Assembly: GCA_031259205.1 (NCBI GenBank)
Contig: JAIRLS010000185.1
Location: 1 to 12,556, forward strand
DNA length: 12,556 nt
Source of the DNA: Bacteroidales bacterium
Lineage (GTDB): Bacteria; Bacteroidota; Bacteroidia; Bacteroidales; UBA4181
Direction of reading: 5' to 3'
The position numbers and the translations under genes are program-made. Below, one piece after another: positions 1 through 6,114 of this stretch; position 1 is the first letter of the stretch; every line of letters starts with the position of its first letter. A model generated the notes under the pieces. That model worked only from the letters and a program-made list of their open reading frames with translations, was not told the origin of the DNA and did not search any database.

Positions 1-1808
1 AGTTGATATAAATAACGGCTCATTTCGCCTGTTCGGTATTCGTCGTTTTTTGAAGAATAGAGCAGTCGCACGTTTTTTGCCCTCTGAATCAGGCGGTAAA
101 AATTGTATGCCGAGATTGCTTCCAAATCGTCCCTGCAAGGTAATCCATAGCCTTTACGCAGATTATAAGGGATATACGATGGTTTATTCGTTTCGTGTGG
201 CAGTCGTCCTTCGTTTACCGAAAGCAGAATGAGATTATCGAAGTCCAATGCTCTGGTTTCCTGAATATTCATTATTTGCAATCCTTTTACGGGCTCTCCC
301 ATAAATGGTATTTTCAATCCTCTGAAAATATCGTGTATTAGACTAAGAAATACCGGTTTACCTATTTCGAGATTTATGTCTTCAATAGATTTTTTCAGTT
401 TATTGAGTGATTTTGTCATATAATATATGTATTCTTTCCGCAACGAGACCTGCTCGTCCGGATAAGCCGGAATCGTAGCAATATGAGTGAAAATATCTAT
501 CAGATAATCTGTTAATTCTCCGTATGATGACAGCGGGATGAATATTTTTTTCAGAAAAGCATTGTTTTCAAACAGAAGATTATTTACGTATATCCTGTTG
601 TTATTGACAATGTTATCAATGAAATACTTAGTTTGTCCACTGCAAACGCCGGTTATGTAACTGTGTCGAAGTATGGCAAGTACGTCTTTGTAGTAAAAAC
701 CGGAATTATTTTCCCTGTAAGAGTTTTGCAAACGGATAAGTAATTCAGCCAAAGTGAATACCGGTGTTTGCAACAAAGGATAACCCAAAGTGATGTTGAT
801 GTCGCTACACTCGTCGGGCAATGAATGTAAAACGGGAATCAAAATGCTCTCATCTGTCAACACAATAGCTGTTTTCCTATCGAAACCGGCGTTCATGCTT
901 TTCAATATTTCGGGAATGGCTTTTGCCTGAAGCACATCCGACGGCGATGCAATGATATGCACGTCTTTATCCGAAGTAAATTCCGAGGAAAGATAGAATG
1001 TCGAAGGTGCAGGATAAAGTTCGATGTTTCTGCGCAAAAACGTTCCGGCTTCCTGTTTTTTGTCGTTTATATAATAATCGTCATAATCCCAAAAGAAAAT
1101 CGCTTTTTCCAATTTTTGCAAATACGAAAAAATCGCCAACTCACATTTGCCAAGTGCATTAAATCCGATAAACACGTATTTGTCCGCAATTTCCGGAATC
1201 GCGTCTTGCTGCATCTTTTCGACTACATCCCTGTATATCATGCCTGAATACGCTTGATTTCTGTCTTTTAAAACGGATTTGAACTCGGTATATACGGGTA
1301 ACAACACATCCCAAATTTCGATGAACTTATTCTGTAAACCGGTATTGCCGGCTGGGTCAAAACTGTCCCAAAACTGCTGTATATATGATATTTGTTCTTC
1401 TGTCAGGAAAGAAAAGTCGCCTTCAAACTTTTTCTGCGATTTCAGATTCCGGAAAAGTAACTTTGCATCAACCAAGTATTTGTCGATATCGTCAAAATCG
1501 TTTAATAGAATTTCGCCCCAAAAGTAAAACTTGTCGAAAGTTTCAACGCTATGCGTATGTTTTTTATATATCCGGTAAATAAGCGTTAATAAAGAAAAGT
1601 CGTCGATTTTCTGCAATGCGCTCAATGAAGAAACGATTTCTTCGAGACTTGTGTAATTTGGCGACCAAATGGGCTTGTCTATCAACGCAGCCAATTCGTC
1701 AGAAAAAAACAGTTGGGCTCTTCGCGATGGAAAAACCAATGTCAAAGAAGATATCTCATCTCCATAAGTGGAGTACAAACTGTGCGCAACTGACTGTAAA
1801 AAGCTCAT
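1..1808 (-). CDS. AddB-like PD-(D/E)XK nuclease family protein, partial (C-terminus outside window)
   Basis: An uninterrupted reading frame of 602 codons runs off the left edge. It starts at the ATG at 1808-1806, which directly follows an in-frame TAG, so no longer start is possible. Visible landmarks are an N-terminal segment near residues 24-55 (VFPSRRAQLFFSDEL, then KPIWSPNY), an LDF..LILLSVNEGRLP block at residues 521-537, SYIPYNLRKGYG at 544-555, YRLIQRAK at 571-578, and GEMSRYL close to the window edge. From family knowledge these fit the Bacteroidota AddB-like protein, about 900-1000 residues long, with a degenerate helicase fold followed by a C-terminal PD-(D/E)XK nuclease. It usually works with an AddA/UvrD-like helicase in double-strand break repair. 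The nuclease domain should lie beyond position 1 and cannot be checked. The assignment rests on remembered family motifs; other RecB-like nucleases are less likely. Confidence 0.8.
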   Translation of the reverse strand, partial: MSFLQSVAHSLYSTYGDEISSLTLVFPSRRAQLFFSDELAALIDKPIWSPNYTSLEEIVSSLSALQKIDDFSLLTLIYRIYKKHTHSVETFDKFYFWGEILLNDFDDIDKYLVDAKLLFRNLKSQKKFEGDFSFLTEEQISYIQQFWDSFDPAGNTGLQNKFIEIWDVLLPVYTEFKSVLKDRNQAYSGMIYRDVVEKMQQDAIPEIADKYVFIGFNALGKCELAIFSYLQKLEKAIFFWDYDDYYINDKKQEAGTFLRRNIELYPAPSTFYLSSEFTSDKDVHIIASPSDVLQAKAIPEILKSMNAGFDRKTAIVLTDESILIPVLHSLPDECSDINITLGYPLLQTPVFTLAELLIRLQNSYRENNSGFYYKDVLAILRHSYITGVCSGQTKYFIDNIVNNNRIYVNNLLFENNAFLKKIFIPLSSYGELTDYLIDIFTHIATIPAYPDEQVSLRKEYIYYMTKSLNKLKKSIEDINLEIGKPVFLSLIHDIFRGLKIPFMGEPVKGLQIMNIQETRALDFDNLILLSVNEGRLPHETNKPSYIPYNLRKGYGLPCRDDLEAISAYNFYRLIQRAKNVRLLYSSKNDEYRTGEMSRYLYQ

Positions 1809-1854
1809 CTATAATACATTTATCATTGTCAATCCAAATCCTGAAAACGTGCAA

Positions 1855-1896
1855 AATATAAAAAAGCGCTCACACATAAATTAGTTGTAAGCGCTT
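1855..1896 (-). terminator. Rho-independent terminator downstream of the tRNA
   Basis: On the minus strand an 11-bp stem (1886-1896 with 1864-1874, including one G·T pair) with an 11-nt loop is followed by a run of six T and then AT. It lies 23 bases beyond the tRNA 3' end and before the AddB-like start, so it should end the tRNA transcript and give the AddB-like gene its own transcription start. A possible but poor promoter box for that gene, TATATTTTG, overlaps the T-run. Confidence 0.75.
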
Positions 1897-1918
1897 CAAA
1901 TTTAATCGTTTCACTTCG

Positions 1919-1992
1919 TGGGCCCAGCAGGGCATGATCCTGCGACCCCCTGATTATGAGTCAGGTGCTCTAACCAACTGAGCTATGGGCCC
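1919..1992 (-). tRNA. tRNA with CAT anticodon (elongator Met or Ile2)
   Basis: The 74-nt cloverleaf is complete. The acceptor stem GGGCCCA pairs with TGGGCCC. The D arm has GCTC/GAGC with loop AGTTGGTTA. The anticodon stem CCTGA/TCAGG encloses loop CTCATAA, the variable loop is GGGTC, the T stem is GCAGG/CCTGC, and the discriminator is A. CCA is not encoded. The CAT anticodon fits either elongator methionine tRNA or the isoleucine tRNA whose C34 is changed to lysidine; the sequence alone does not decide. Lack of a C1-A72 mismatch argues against initiator tRNA. The T loop reads ATCATGC instead of the usual TTCRANY form. Confidence 0.95.
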
Positions 1993-2007
1993 CTTCAAAT
2001 TCGGGTG

Positions 2008-2038
2008 CAAAGATAATTATTTTCTCTATATCTGCAAA
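2008..2038 (-). promoter_or_regulatory. Bacteroidota-type promoter for the tRNA
   Basis: Reading the minus strand, TTTG (2038-2035), a 19-bp spacer and TATCTTTG (2015-2008) match the Bacteroidota primary-sigma consensus TTTG-N19-TAnnTTTG exactly. Transcription would start roughly 7-10 bases before the tRNA 5' end at 1992. This is the best promoter in the window. From 2039 to 2220 I see no gene or signal. Confidence 0.85.
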
Positions 2039-2220
2039 ATATTTTCGGAAAATATTTTTTATGTGTTTTATTATCAGGATACATTCGATTGTGATTTTTT
2101 CGCTCGAGCGGTTCTTTCTGCTCTAATTTAGTACCTAACCGGTCAAATCTGTGTAAAAATTGGCAAAAGATATCAATAAGAAAGAGCGGGAATCGATATT
2201 GTAGGGAGAATGCTAAACAG

Positions 2221-2263
2221 TAAAAAAGTAAAGTCGCTTCGTTTGGGAATGAAGCGACTTTAT
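2221..2263 (-). terminator. Rho-independent terminator of pckA
   Basis: A perfect 11-bp stem (2230-2240 with 2251-2261, extendable by the T2229-A2262 pair) has a 10-base loop and is followed on the minus strand by a run of six T. It begins about 38 bases after the pckA stop codon. The 308-base gap between pckA and the tRNA holds only this hairpin and the tRNA promoter. Confidence 0.85.
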
Positions 2264-2300
2264 CAAAAAAATCAAAGTTCAAAATCTAATTAACTGTTTT

Positions 2301-3890
2301 TTACAATTGAGGTCCGGCGCTTATTAATGCCTTACCCTCTGGAGTGTCGGTGTATTGTTCAAAGTTTTTGATATACTTTGTAGCAAGGCTTCTTGCCTTC
2401 TTTTCCCATTCGGCGACATCGGCGTATGTGCTTCTTGGGTCGAGAATATCAGACACGTTATCCAATTTTTTCGGAACCGTAAGATTCAGAACTGGAATCT
2501 TGACAGTCTCTGCCTTTTCGATAGAACCGTCGATGATTGCATCGATAATTGCACGCGTATCTTTCAATGAGATACGTTTTCCCGTACCGTTCCATCCCGT
2601 ATTTACAAGATAAGCTTTCGCTCCGTGTTTTTTCATCTTGCCGCCAAGAGTTTGAGCATATTTCGTTGGGTGCAGAGTGAGGAAAGCTTCGCCGAAAGCG
2701 GGCGAGAACGAAGGAAGCGGTTCAACAATACCACGTTCTGTGCCTGCGAGTTTCGAAGTATACCCGCAAAGGAAGTGATATTGCGCCTGCGCTTCGTCTA
2801 ATATCGAAACGGGAGGCAGCACACCGAAAGCGTCGGCTGAAAGATACACAATTTTGCTTGCATGTCCGGCTTTTGAAGGCAGCACTATCTTGTTGATATT
2901 GTAGATAGGATACGACACGCGAGTATTTTCGGTAATCGAAGCGTCGGAATAATCGGGAGTTCCGTCGGCTTTAACGACAACGTTTTCCAGCAGAGCGTCG
3001 CGTTTGATAGCTCTCCAAATATCGGGTTCGTTTTCTTCGCTCAGGTTGATAACTTTAGCGTAGCAACCGCCTTCGTAGTTAAACACGCCGTTATCGTCCC
3101 AGCCATGTTCGTCGTCGCCGATTAAATAACGTTTCGGGTCGGCGGAAAGAGTTGTTTTTCCTGTTCCCGAAAGTCCGAAAAATATAGCTACATCGCCTTT
3201 TTCGCCAACGTTAGCCGAGCAGTGCATCGAAGCCATGCCTTTCAGCGGTAAATAGTAGTTCATCATCGAGAACATACCTTTTTTCATTTCGCCTCCGTAC
3301 CACGTTCCGCCTATGATTTGTTCTTTTTCGGTAAGATTGAAAAGCACAAACACTTCGGAGTTCAATTTGTGTTCTTTCCACTGCGGATTTGTTACTTTCG
3401 ACGAGTTAAATACGACGAAATCAGGTTCTCCGTAATGTTCGAGTTCGTACAGCGAAGGGCGAATGAACATGTTTGTCACAAAATGCGCCTGCCATGCAAC
3501 TTCCATGATAAAACGCACTTTCATACGGGTATCAACATTTGTTCCGCAGAAAGTGTCCACGACATACAGTTTTTTTGCCGAGTTCAATTGTTTAATCGAC
3601 AGAGCCTTTAAGTCGTTCCACACTTCTACGCCTACAGGTTTGTTGATGTTTCCGTCCCACCATATAGTATTGTCGGTAACCGCATCCTTAACGATGTAAC
3701 GGTCTTTAGGAGAACGTCCGGTGAAAACGCCTGTTTTAACAGAAATAGCGCCGGTCGCAGTCAATTCTCCTTTTTCAAATCCTTCATTTGCAGAATCTGT
3801 CTCTGCTTTGAAAAACTGTTCGTAAGTAGGATTATAGACAATTTCAATATTGCCGTCAATTCCATACTTTGTCAAATCTACTTTAGCCAT
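2301..3890 (-). CDS. pckA: Phosphoenolpyruvate carboxykinase (ATP)
   Basis: This cytosolic enzyme interconverts oxaloacetate plus ATP with phosphoenolpyruvate, CO2 and ADP (EC 4.1.1.49). In fermenting Bacteroidota it often runs in the CO2-fixing direction, feeding succinate formation and saving ATP. The 529 residues match the usual length. Clear motifs are TGRSPKDRY (57-65, substrate arginine R59), GEMKKGMFS (200-208, metal-site lysines), SMHCSANVG (221-229, metal-binding His223), P-loop GLSGTGKTT (239-247), the Asp-Asp metal/nucleotide site LIGDDEHGW (256-264) and ENTRVSYP (321-328, R324). All catalytic residues I can place are present, so the gene appears functional. It is monocistronic: a TAnnTTTG box lies upstream and a strong terminator downstream. 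The ATG at 3890-3888 fits the family N-terminus. Confidence 0.98.
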   Translation of the reverse strand: MAKVDLTKYGIDGNIEIVYNPTYEQFFKAETDSANEGFEKGELTATGAISVKTGVFTGRSPKDRYIVKDAVTDNTIWWDGNINKPVGVEVWNDLKALSIKQLNSAKKLYVVDTFCGTNVDTRMKVRFIMEVAWQAHFVTNMFIRPSLYELEHYGEPDFVVFNSSKVTNPQWKEHKLNSEVFVLFNLTEKEQIIGGTWYGGEMKKGMFSMMNYYLPLKGMASMHCSANVGEKGDVAIFFGLSGTGKTTLSADPKRYLIGDDEHGWDDNGVFNYEGGCYAKVINLSEENEPDIWRAIKRDALLENVVVKADGTPDYSDASITENTRVSYPIYNINKIVLPSKAGHASKIVYLSADAFGVLPPVSILDEAQAQYHFLCGYTSKLAGTERGIVEPLPSFSPAFGEAFLTLHPTKYAQTLGGKMKKHGAKAYLVNTGWNGTGKRISLKDTRAIIDAIIDGSIEKAETVKIPVLNLTVPKKLDNVSDILDPRSTYADVAEWEKKARSLATKYIKNFEQYTDTPEGKALISAGPQL

Positions 3891-3957
3891 TTTTTATTTT
3901 TAATTTTAAAATATTTATATTCTTATTGTTTCAAATTTTTTAACGCAAAAATTTCCG

Positions 3958-3965
3958 CAAAGGTA
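3958..3965 (-). promoter_or_regulatory. Candidate -7 box of the pckA promoter
   Basis: The minus strand reads TACCTTTG, a match to TAnnTTTG. It implies an A+T-rich 5' leader of about 60 bases before the pckA ATG. No TTTG lies at the ideal 19-21 bp spacing; the nearest one is 25 bp away, so this is only moderately supported. Confidence 0.45.
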
Positions 3966-4054
3966 AGCATTATTATTTTAATTGAGGGAACAAAAAAAAG
4001 TAATATCTTTTATAATTGTTATTTACAGAGATATATAACTTCATTTCAGAACAT

Positions 4055-4243
4055 CTATAGTACCTATAGTACCCGACGACGGACACGTCCTTTCATCATT
4101 ATAAACACGGTAGAGTAGAGCGGAGAGACTTCATCAATAAGTCGGCAAGTTTATGAGCAGTGGCAACGATTGCAATCGAGCTCCATGTTCAGCGCATATT
4201 CGTCGATAAAAATCCCCCAAAGGTCTTGCTGTATTTAATTATT
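4055..4243 (-). other. Intergenic debris: 9-bp tandem repeat and possible transposase remnant
   Basis: The 353 bases between pckA and the next ORF hold the pckA promoter, a perfect tandem duplication of CTATAGTAC (4055-4063 and 4064-4072), and then sequence with no open gene. On the minus strand one frame (about 4107-4195) reads SSIAIVATAHKLADLLMKSL between stop codons, which resembles the C-terminal end of IS110-type transposases. The resemblance is short and from memory, so the transposase label is tentative. Confidence 0.2.
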
Positions 4244-4786
4244 TCACACTCCTACTATTGTAATTGTTTTACCGTTCACCGATTCTTTTTTCATATAGAG
4301 TTTATCTTGCCAATTGACAGTCGAACGACGGTCGAAGACAACCATCCAGCCTTCGTTGCAGCAGTGCAAATCTGCATAACGGACGATTTGTTTAAGACCT
4401 TCTTCGAGATATTTCTTTCCGTAACGGATTTTTAACACTATCGGATATTTTTGATTTTCGTATATCAGGCAGATGTCGAGACGTCCTGTTCCCGACGCCA
4501 TCTCGCGGATTATCCGACCGCCGCCATTGATTCCGCCGACCGGCACGATGTAACGCAGTTCATTCCGCGACTTGGCGTAAACGGTCTGGACGCCGTGTTC
4601 GTACTGGGATTTCATCCATGCGGGGTCTAAATTTTTATCGAGCGGGACGCCGCCGGTCGCCGCCTGAGAGGACAAAACCGGCAAGGACTTTTCCATTGCC
4701 GGTATTTGACCTGCAATCAATCCGGATGTAAGGGTAACGCCGCTTTTACGGATAAAATTTCTTCGTGATATATAGTTCACTTGCAA
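4244..4786 (-). pseudogene. Chimeric ORF: Tat/GH116-like N-terminus joined to PD-(D/E)XK-like C-terminus
   Basis: The ORF encodes 180 residues and appears built from two unrelated genes. Residues 7-30 are a twin-arginine export signal (SRRNFIRKSG followed by a hydrophobic stretch). Residues 49-88 (LDKNLDPAWMKSQYEHG, then RNELRYIVPVGGING) look like the start of Bacteroidota GH116/glucosylceramidase-like enzymes, which are many hundreds of residues long. From about residue 87 it continues as the C-terminal nuclease-like domain usually found behind an AAA-like ATPase: NGGGRIIREMASGTGRLD, a D-x(n)-hLK core, GLKQIVRYAD, EGWMVVFDR, and a TITIVG end. The core glutamate of the E-x-K motif is Val117 (codon GTG, one base from GAG). 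A 22-base gap separates it from the DUF6261-like gene upstream, so it may be cotranscribed. It is most likely a non-functional fusion; a small exported protein cannot be excluded. Confidence 0.6.
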
Positions 4787-4808
4787 TTTTGATAATTAAA
4801 TCTATGCT

Positions 4809-5555
4809 TCATGCTTCATCGTTGTTGTTCTTTTTTCCTGCATGGATACGTCCGAGATGTTGTGCGAGTTTGTTTTTATACTCTGTCGCATGGGCATTGT
4901 ATTCGGCAACAAAACCGGGTACGAAATCTTTACCGTAGAGGTTAATCATTGCGTCGATACGGTCGGTGATTTGCTGATAGATGGCGTCTAATTCGCGTCG
5001 CGTCTGCCTGACGATAAGGTCTGTTTGTTTCGACGTTTCAACATTGCGTGCGTCGAGCAATGCGGCAAGTGCGTTGGCCGCCTGCTCATGCGCCGCTATC
5101 CATGGTTCGAGAGCGAGCGCAGCCAGGTCGTCGGGTCTCGCCCGCAAGTCTTGCAGGAGGTTGAACGACGAACCTAATTCCTGACGGTAAGCCTCTTTCC
5201 CGATATTGCCATAGTGGTCGAAGACAATCATCATATTCTCTGCCGCACGCCGTACCTCCGAATTGAAATGATTCATGCACGAATGTGTATATCCGTGCAT
5301 GCCCGAAAAACTACGATCAAACTCCTGGTCGGCAAGAGCGATACGCTCTGTCTCCGCGCTTTTTTGGATACGTTCTAACGCCGCATCCAAATCGGAAAGT
5401 TTAGACCGGAAAGGAAGAATAAACGGCTCTATCCCCAGCGCCGAAACGCCGTATTTAGTATAAAGCCCATCGTTTTCAGTGTGAAAACGGAAATGTTGCT
5501 CGTTCGGAAGAGCCCGTGTTGTTACCCGAACTAATTTTTCATTAATTGATTCCAT
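4809..5555 (-). CDS. DUF6261-like protein of unknown function
   Basis: The 248-residue, mostly helical soluble protein has no signal peptide or membrane segment. The start at ATG 5555-5553 places ALPNEQHFRFHTE at residues 15-27, as expected for the beginning of this Bacteroidota family. Further landmarks are IALADQEFDRSFSG (71-84), NHFNSEVRRAAENM (95-108), IVFDHYGNIG (109-118) and an alternating acidic/basic helical C-terminal half ending near AQHLGRIHAGKK. These fit the DUF6261 family as I remember it. Its function is unknown; members are often found in several copies per Bacteroidales genome. The gene overlaps the end of an out-of-frame leader ORF (5531-5740) and is followed after 22 bases by the chimeric ORF. 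The family label is by recall, not by search. Confidence 0.65.
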   Translation of the reverse strand: MESINEKLVRVTTRALPNEQHFRFHTENDGLYTKYGVSALGIEPFILPFRSKLSDLDAALERIQKSAETERIALADQEFDRSFSGMHGYTHSCMNHFNSEVRRAAENMMIVFDHYGNIGKEAYRQELGSSFNLLQDLRARPDDLAALALEPWIAAHEQAANALAALLDARNVETSKQTDLIVRQTRRELDAIYQQITDRIDAMINLYGKDFVPGFVAEYNAHATEYKNKLAQHLGRIHAGKKNNNDEA

Positions 5556-5740
5556 TTGAATTTAATTTTAGAAGATTTATATTTATTCTTATTTACATAC
5601 GGGTACAAGTCTGCCGACAGTTGCGGGGAACTTGTACCATACGGGTACAAGTCTGCCGACGGTAGCGAGGATGTGTCGCATACTGCAATTGATGTCCCAC
5701 CGCTTTTCCTGATAAAATTTCTTCTCAATATTGAGTTCAT
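5531..5740 (-). pseudogene. Severed Tat-signal leader ORF upstream of the DUF6261-like gene
   Basis: This 69-codon ORF begins MNSILRRNFIRKSGG, a Tat-type start, but the hydrophobic core of the signal is missing. The rest is translation of the 23-bp repeats (SADLYPY twice) and then a lysine-rich tail. It overlaps the first 25 bases of the DUF6261-like gene in another frame. Its first 40 bases (5701-5740) are about 80% identical to the start of the chimeric ORF (4741-4780; 32 of 40 positions by hand alignment). I read it as the remnant of a Tat-exported protein gene cut off after its leader. Translation as a leader peptide is possible but unsupported. Confidence 0.4.
5596..5660. repeat. Pair of identical 23-bp direct repeats with nested inverted repeats
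   Basis: Positions 5596-5618 and 5638-5660 are identical 23-mers with a 42-bp period, each containing GGGTACAAGTCTGCCGAC. The segment ACTTGTACC (5630-5638) between them can pair with GGTACAAGT in the right copy (5644-5652; 9 bp, 5-base loop) or with GGTACAAG in the left copy (5602-5609; 8 bp). The two pairings exclude each other. They lie between the candidate promoter and the start of the DUF6261-like gene. Confidence 0.85.
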
Positions 5741-5782
5741 TATTACATGTCTTTATTAAAAAATGTCACGTAAAATAAGACA

Positions 5783-5790
5783 CAAAGATA
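5783..5790 (-). promoter_or_regulatory. Candidate -7 box for the DUF6261-like transcript
   Basis: The minus strand reads TATCTTTG, identical to the tRNA promoter box. The nearest upstream TTG (5815-5813) is 22 bp away, slightly longer than ideal. It would give a leader of about 220 bases that contains the repeat pair and the severed Tat leader. Confidence 0.5.
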
Positions 5791-5826
5791 ACATTATTTT
5801 TCAGAAAAAGAACAACCAAAAAACAC

Positions 5827-6061
5827 GGTTAATTCTTTTATTGAGGTGCTATTGGTCAGTGGACTGTTCCATCCGTGTTTTGTTTCCCGCTTTCTTCCCC
5901 ATCCCGCCTAAAAATCCTTTGACTGCGTCGATTTTCAATTCAGGACGTTCCTCATTCTCCAAAGCGGATGGCTTTCGCGTTTTCAGGCGAAAGCCTTTCG
6001 CCTCTACGTAGTGGAGGGCAGAAGAATTGCTTTTCATAGCGCCTCAATAAAAGAATTAACC
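5827..6061 (-). mobile_element. MITE-like element, copy 1 (235 bp, 26-bp terminal inverted repeats)
   Basis: The ends are 26-bp inverted repeats, 5827-5852 and 6036-6061, that begin GGTTAATTCTTTTATTGAGG and differ at one position (GTGCTAT at the left end, GCGCTAT at the right). A second copy in opposite orientation lies at 12181-12442. No transposase is encoded and I see no convincing target-site duplication. A short ORF runs from one terminal repeat to the other on the minus strand. Positions 5985-6003 form a palindrome (AGGCGAAAGCCTTTCGCCT). The right end lies 22 bases before the -7 box of the CLC gene. The element type is inferred from structure; its mobility is not shown. Confidence 0.75.
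5849..6037 (-). CDS. Short ORF inside MITE-like element copy 1
   Basis: The ORF has 62 codons. The ATG overlaps the inner edge of one terminal repeat (GCTATG) and the TAG stop lies inside the other. The predicted product is hydrophilic and rich in Lys and Glu, with no signal peptide or membrane segment; recognisable pieces are YVEAKGFRLK, ERPELKIDAVKGFL and GGMGKKAGNK. I do not recognise the family. In copy 2 the same frame is broken by indels, while the DNA for RPELKIDAVKG is unchanged. It could be a real small protein of the element or an accidental frame through structured DNA. Confidence 0.3.
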   Translation of the reverse strand: MKSNSSALHYVEAKGFRLKTRKPSALENEERPELKIDAVKGFLGGMGKKAGNKTRMEQSTDQ

Positions 6062-6082
6062 TCAAATTACAAAAAACTTTTT

Positions 6083-6090
6083 TACTTTTG
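6083..6090 (+). promoter_or_regulatory. Candidate -7 box of the CLC gene
   Basis: TACTTTTG matches TAnnTTTG and lies 24 bases before the GTG start. No -33 TTTG is seen; the position where it would fall is at the boundary of the MITE-like element. Confidence 0.4.
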
Positions 6091-6114
6091 TGGTTTTCAA
6101 TTTCCGTTTCATAA

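Noticed and set aside
1995..2282. A 95-codon minus-strand ORF between the tRNA and pckA
   Set aside because: It runs through the pckA terminator hairpin and the tRNA promoter, has low-complexity composition and resembles no family.
5596..5660. CRISPR-like repeat-spacer arrangement
   Set aside because: Only two repeats with a 19-base interval that itself pairs with the repeat, and no cas genes nearby.
5763..6011. Plus-strand ORF of 82 codons across element copy 1
   Set aside because: It crosses the element boundary and is the antisense of the element ORF; the matching frame is not kept in copy 2.
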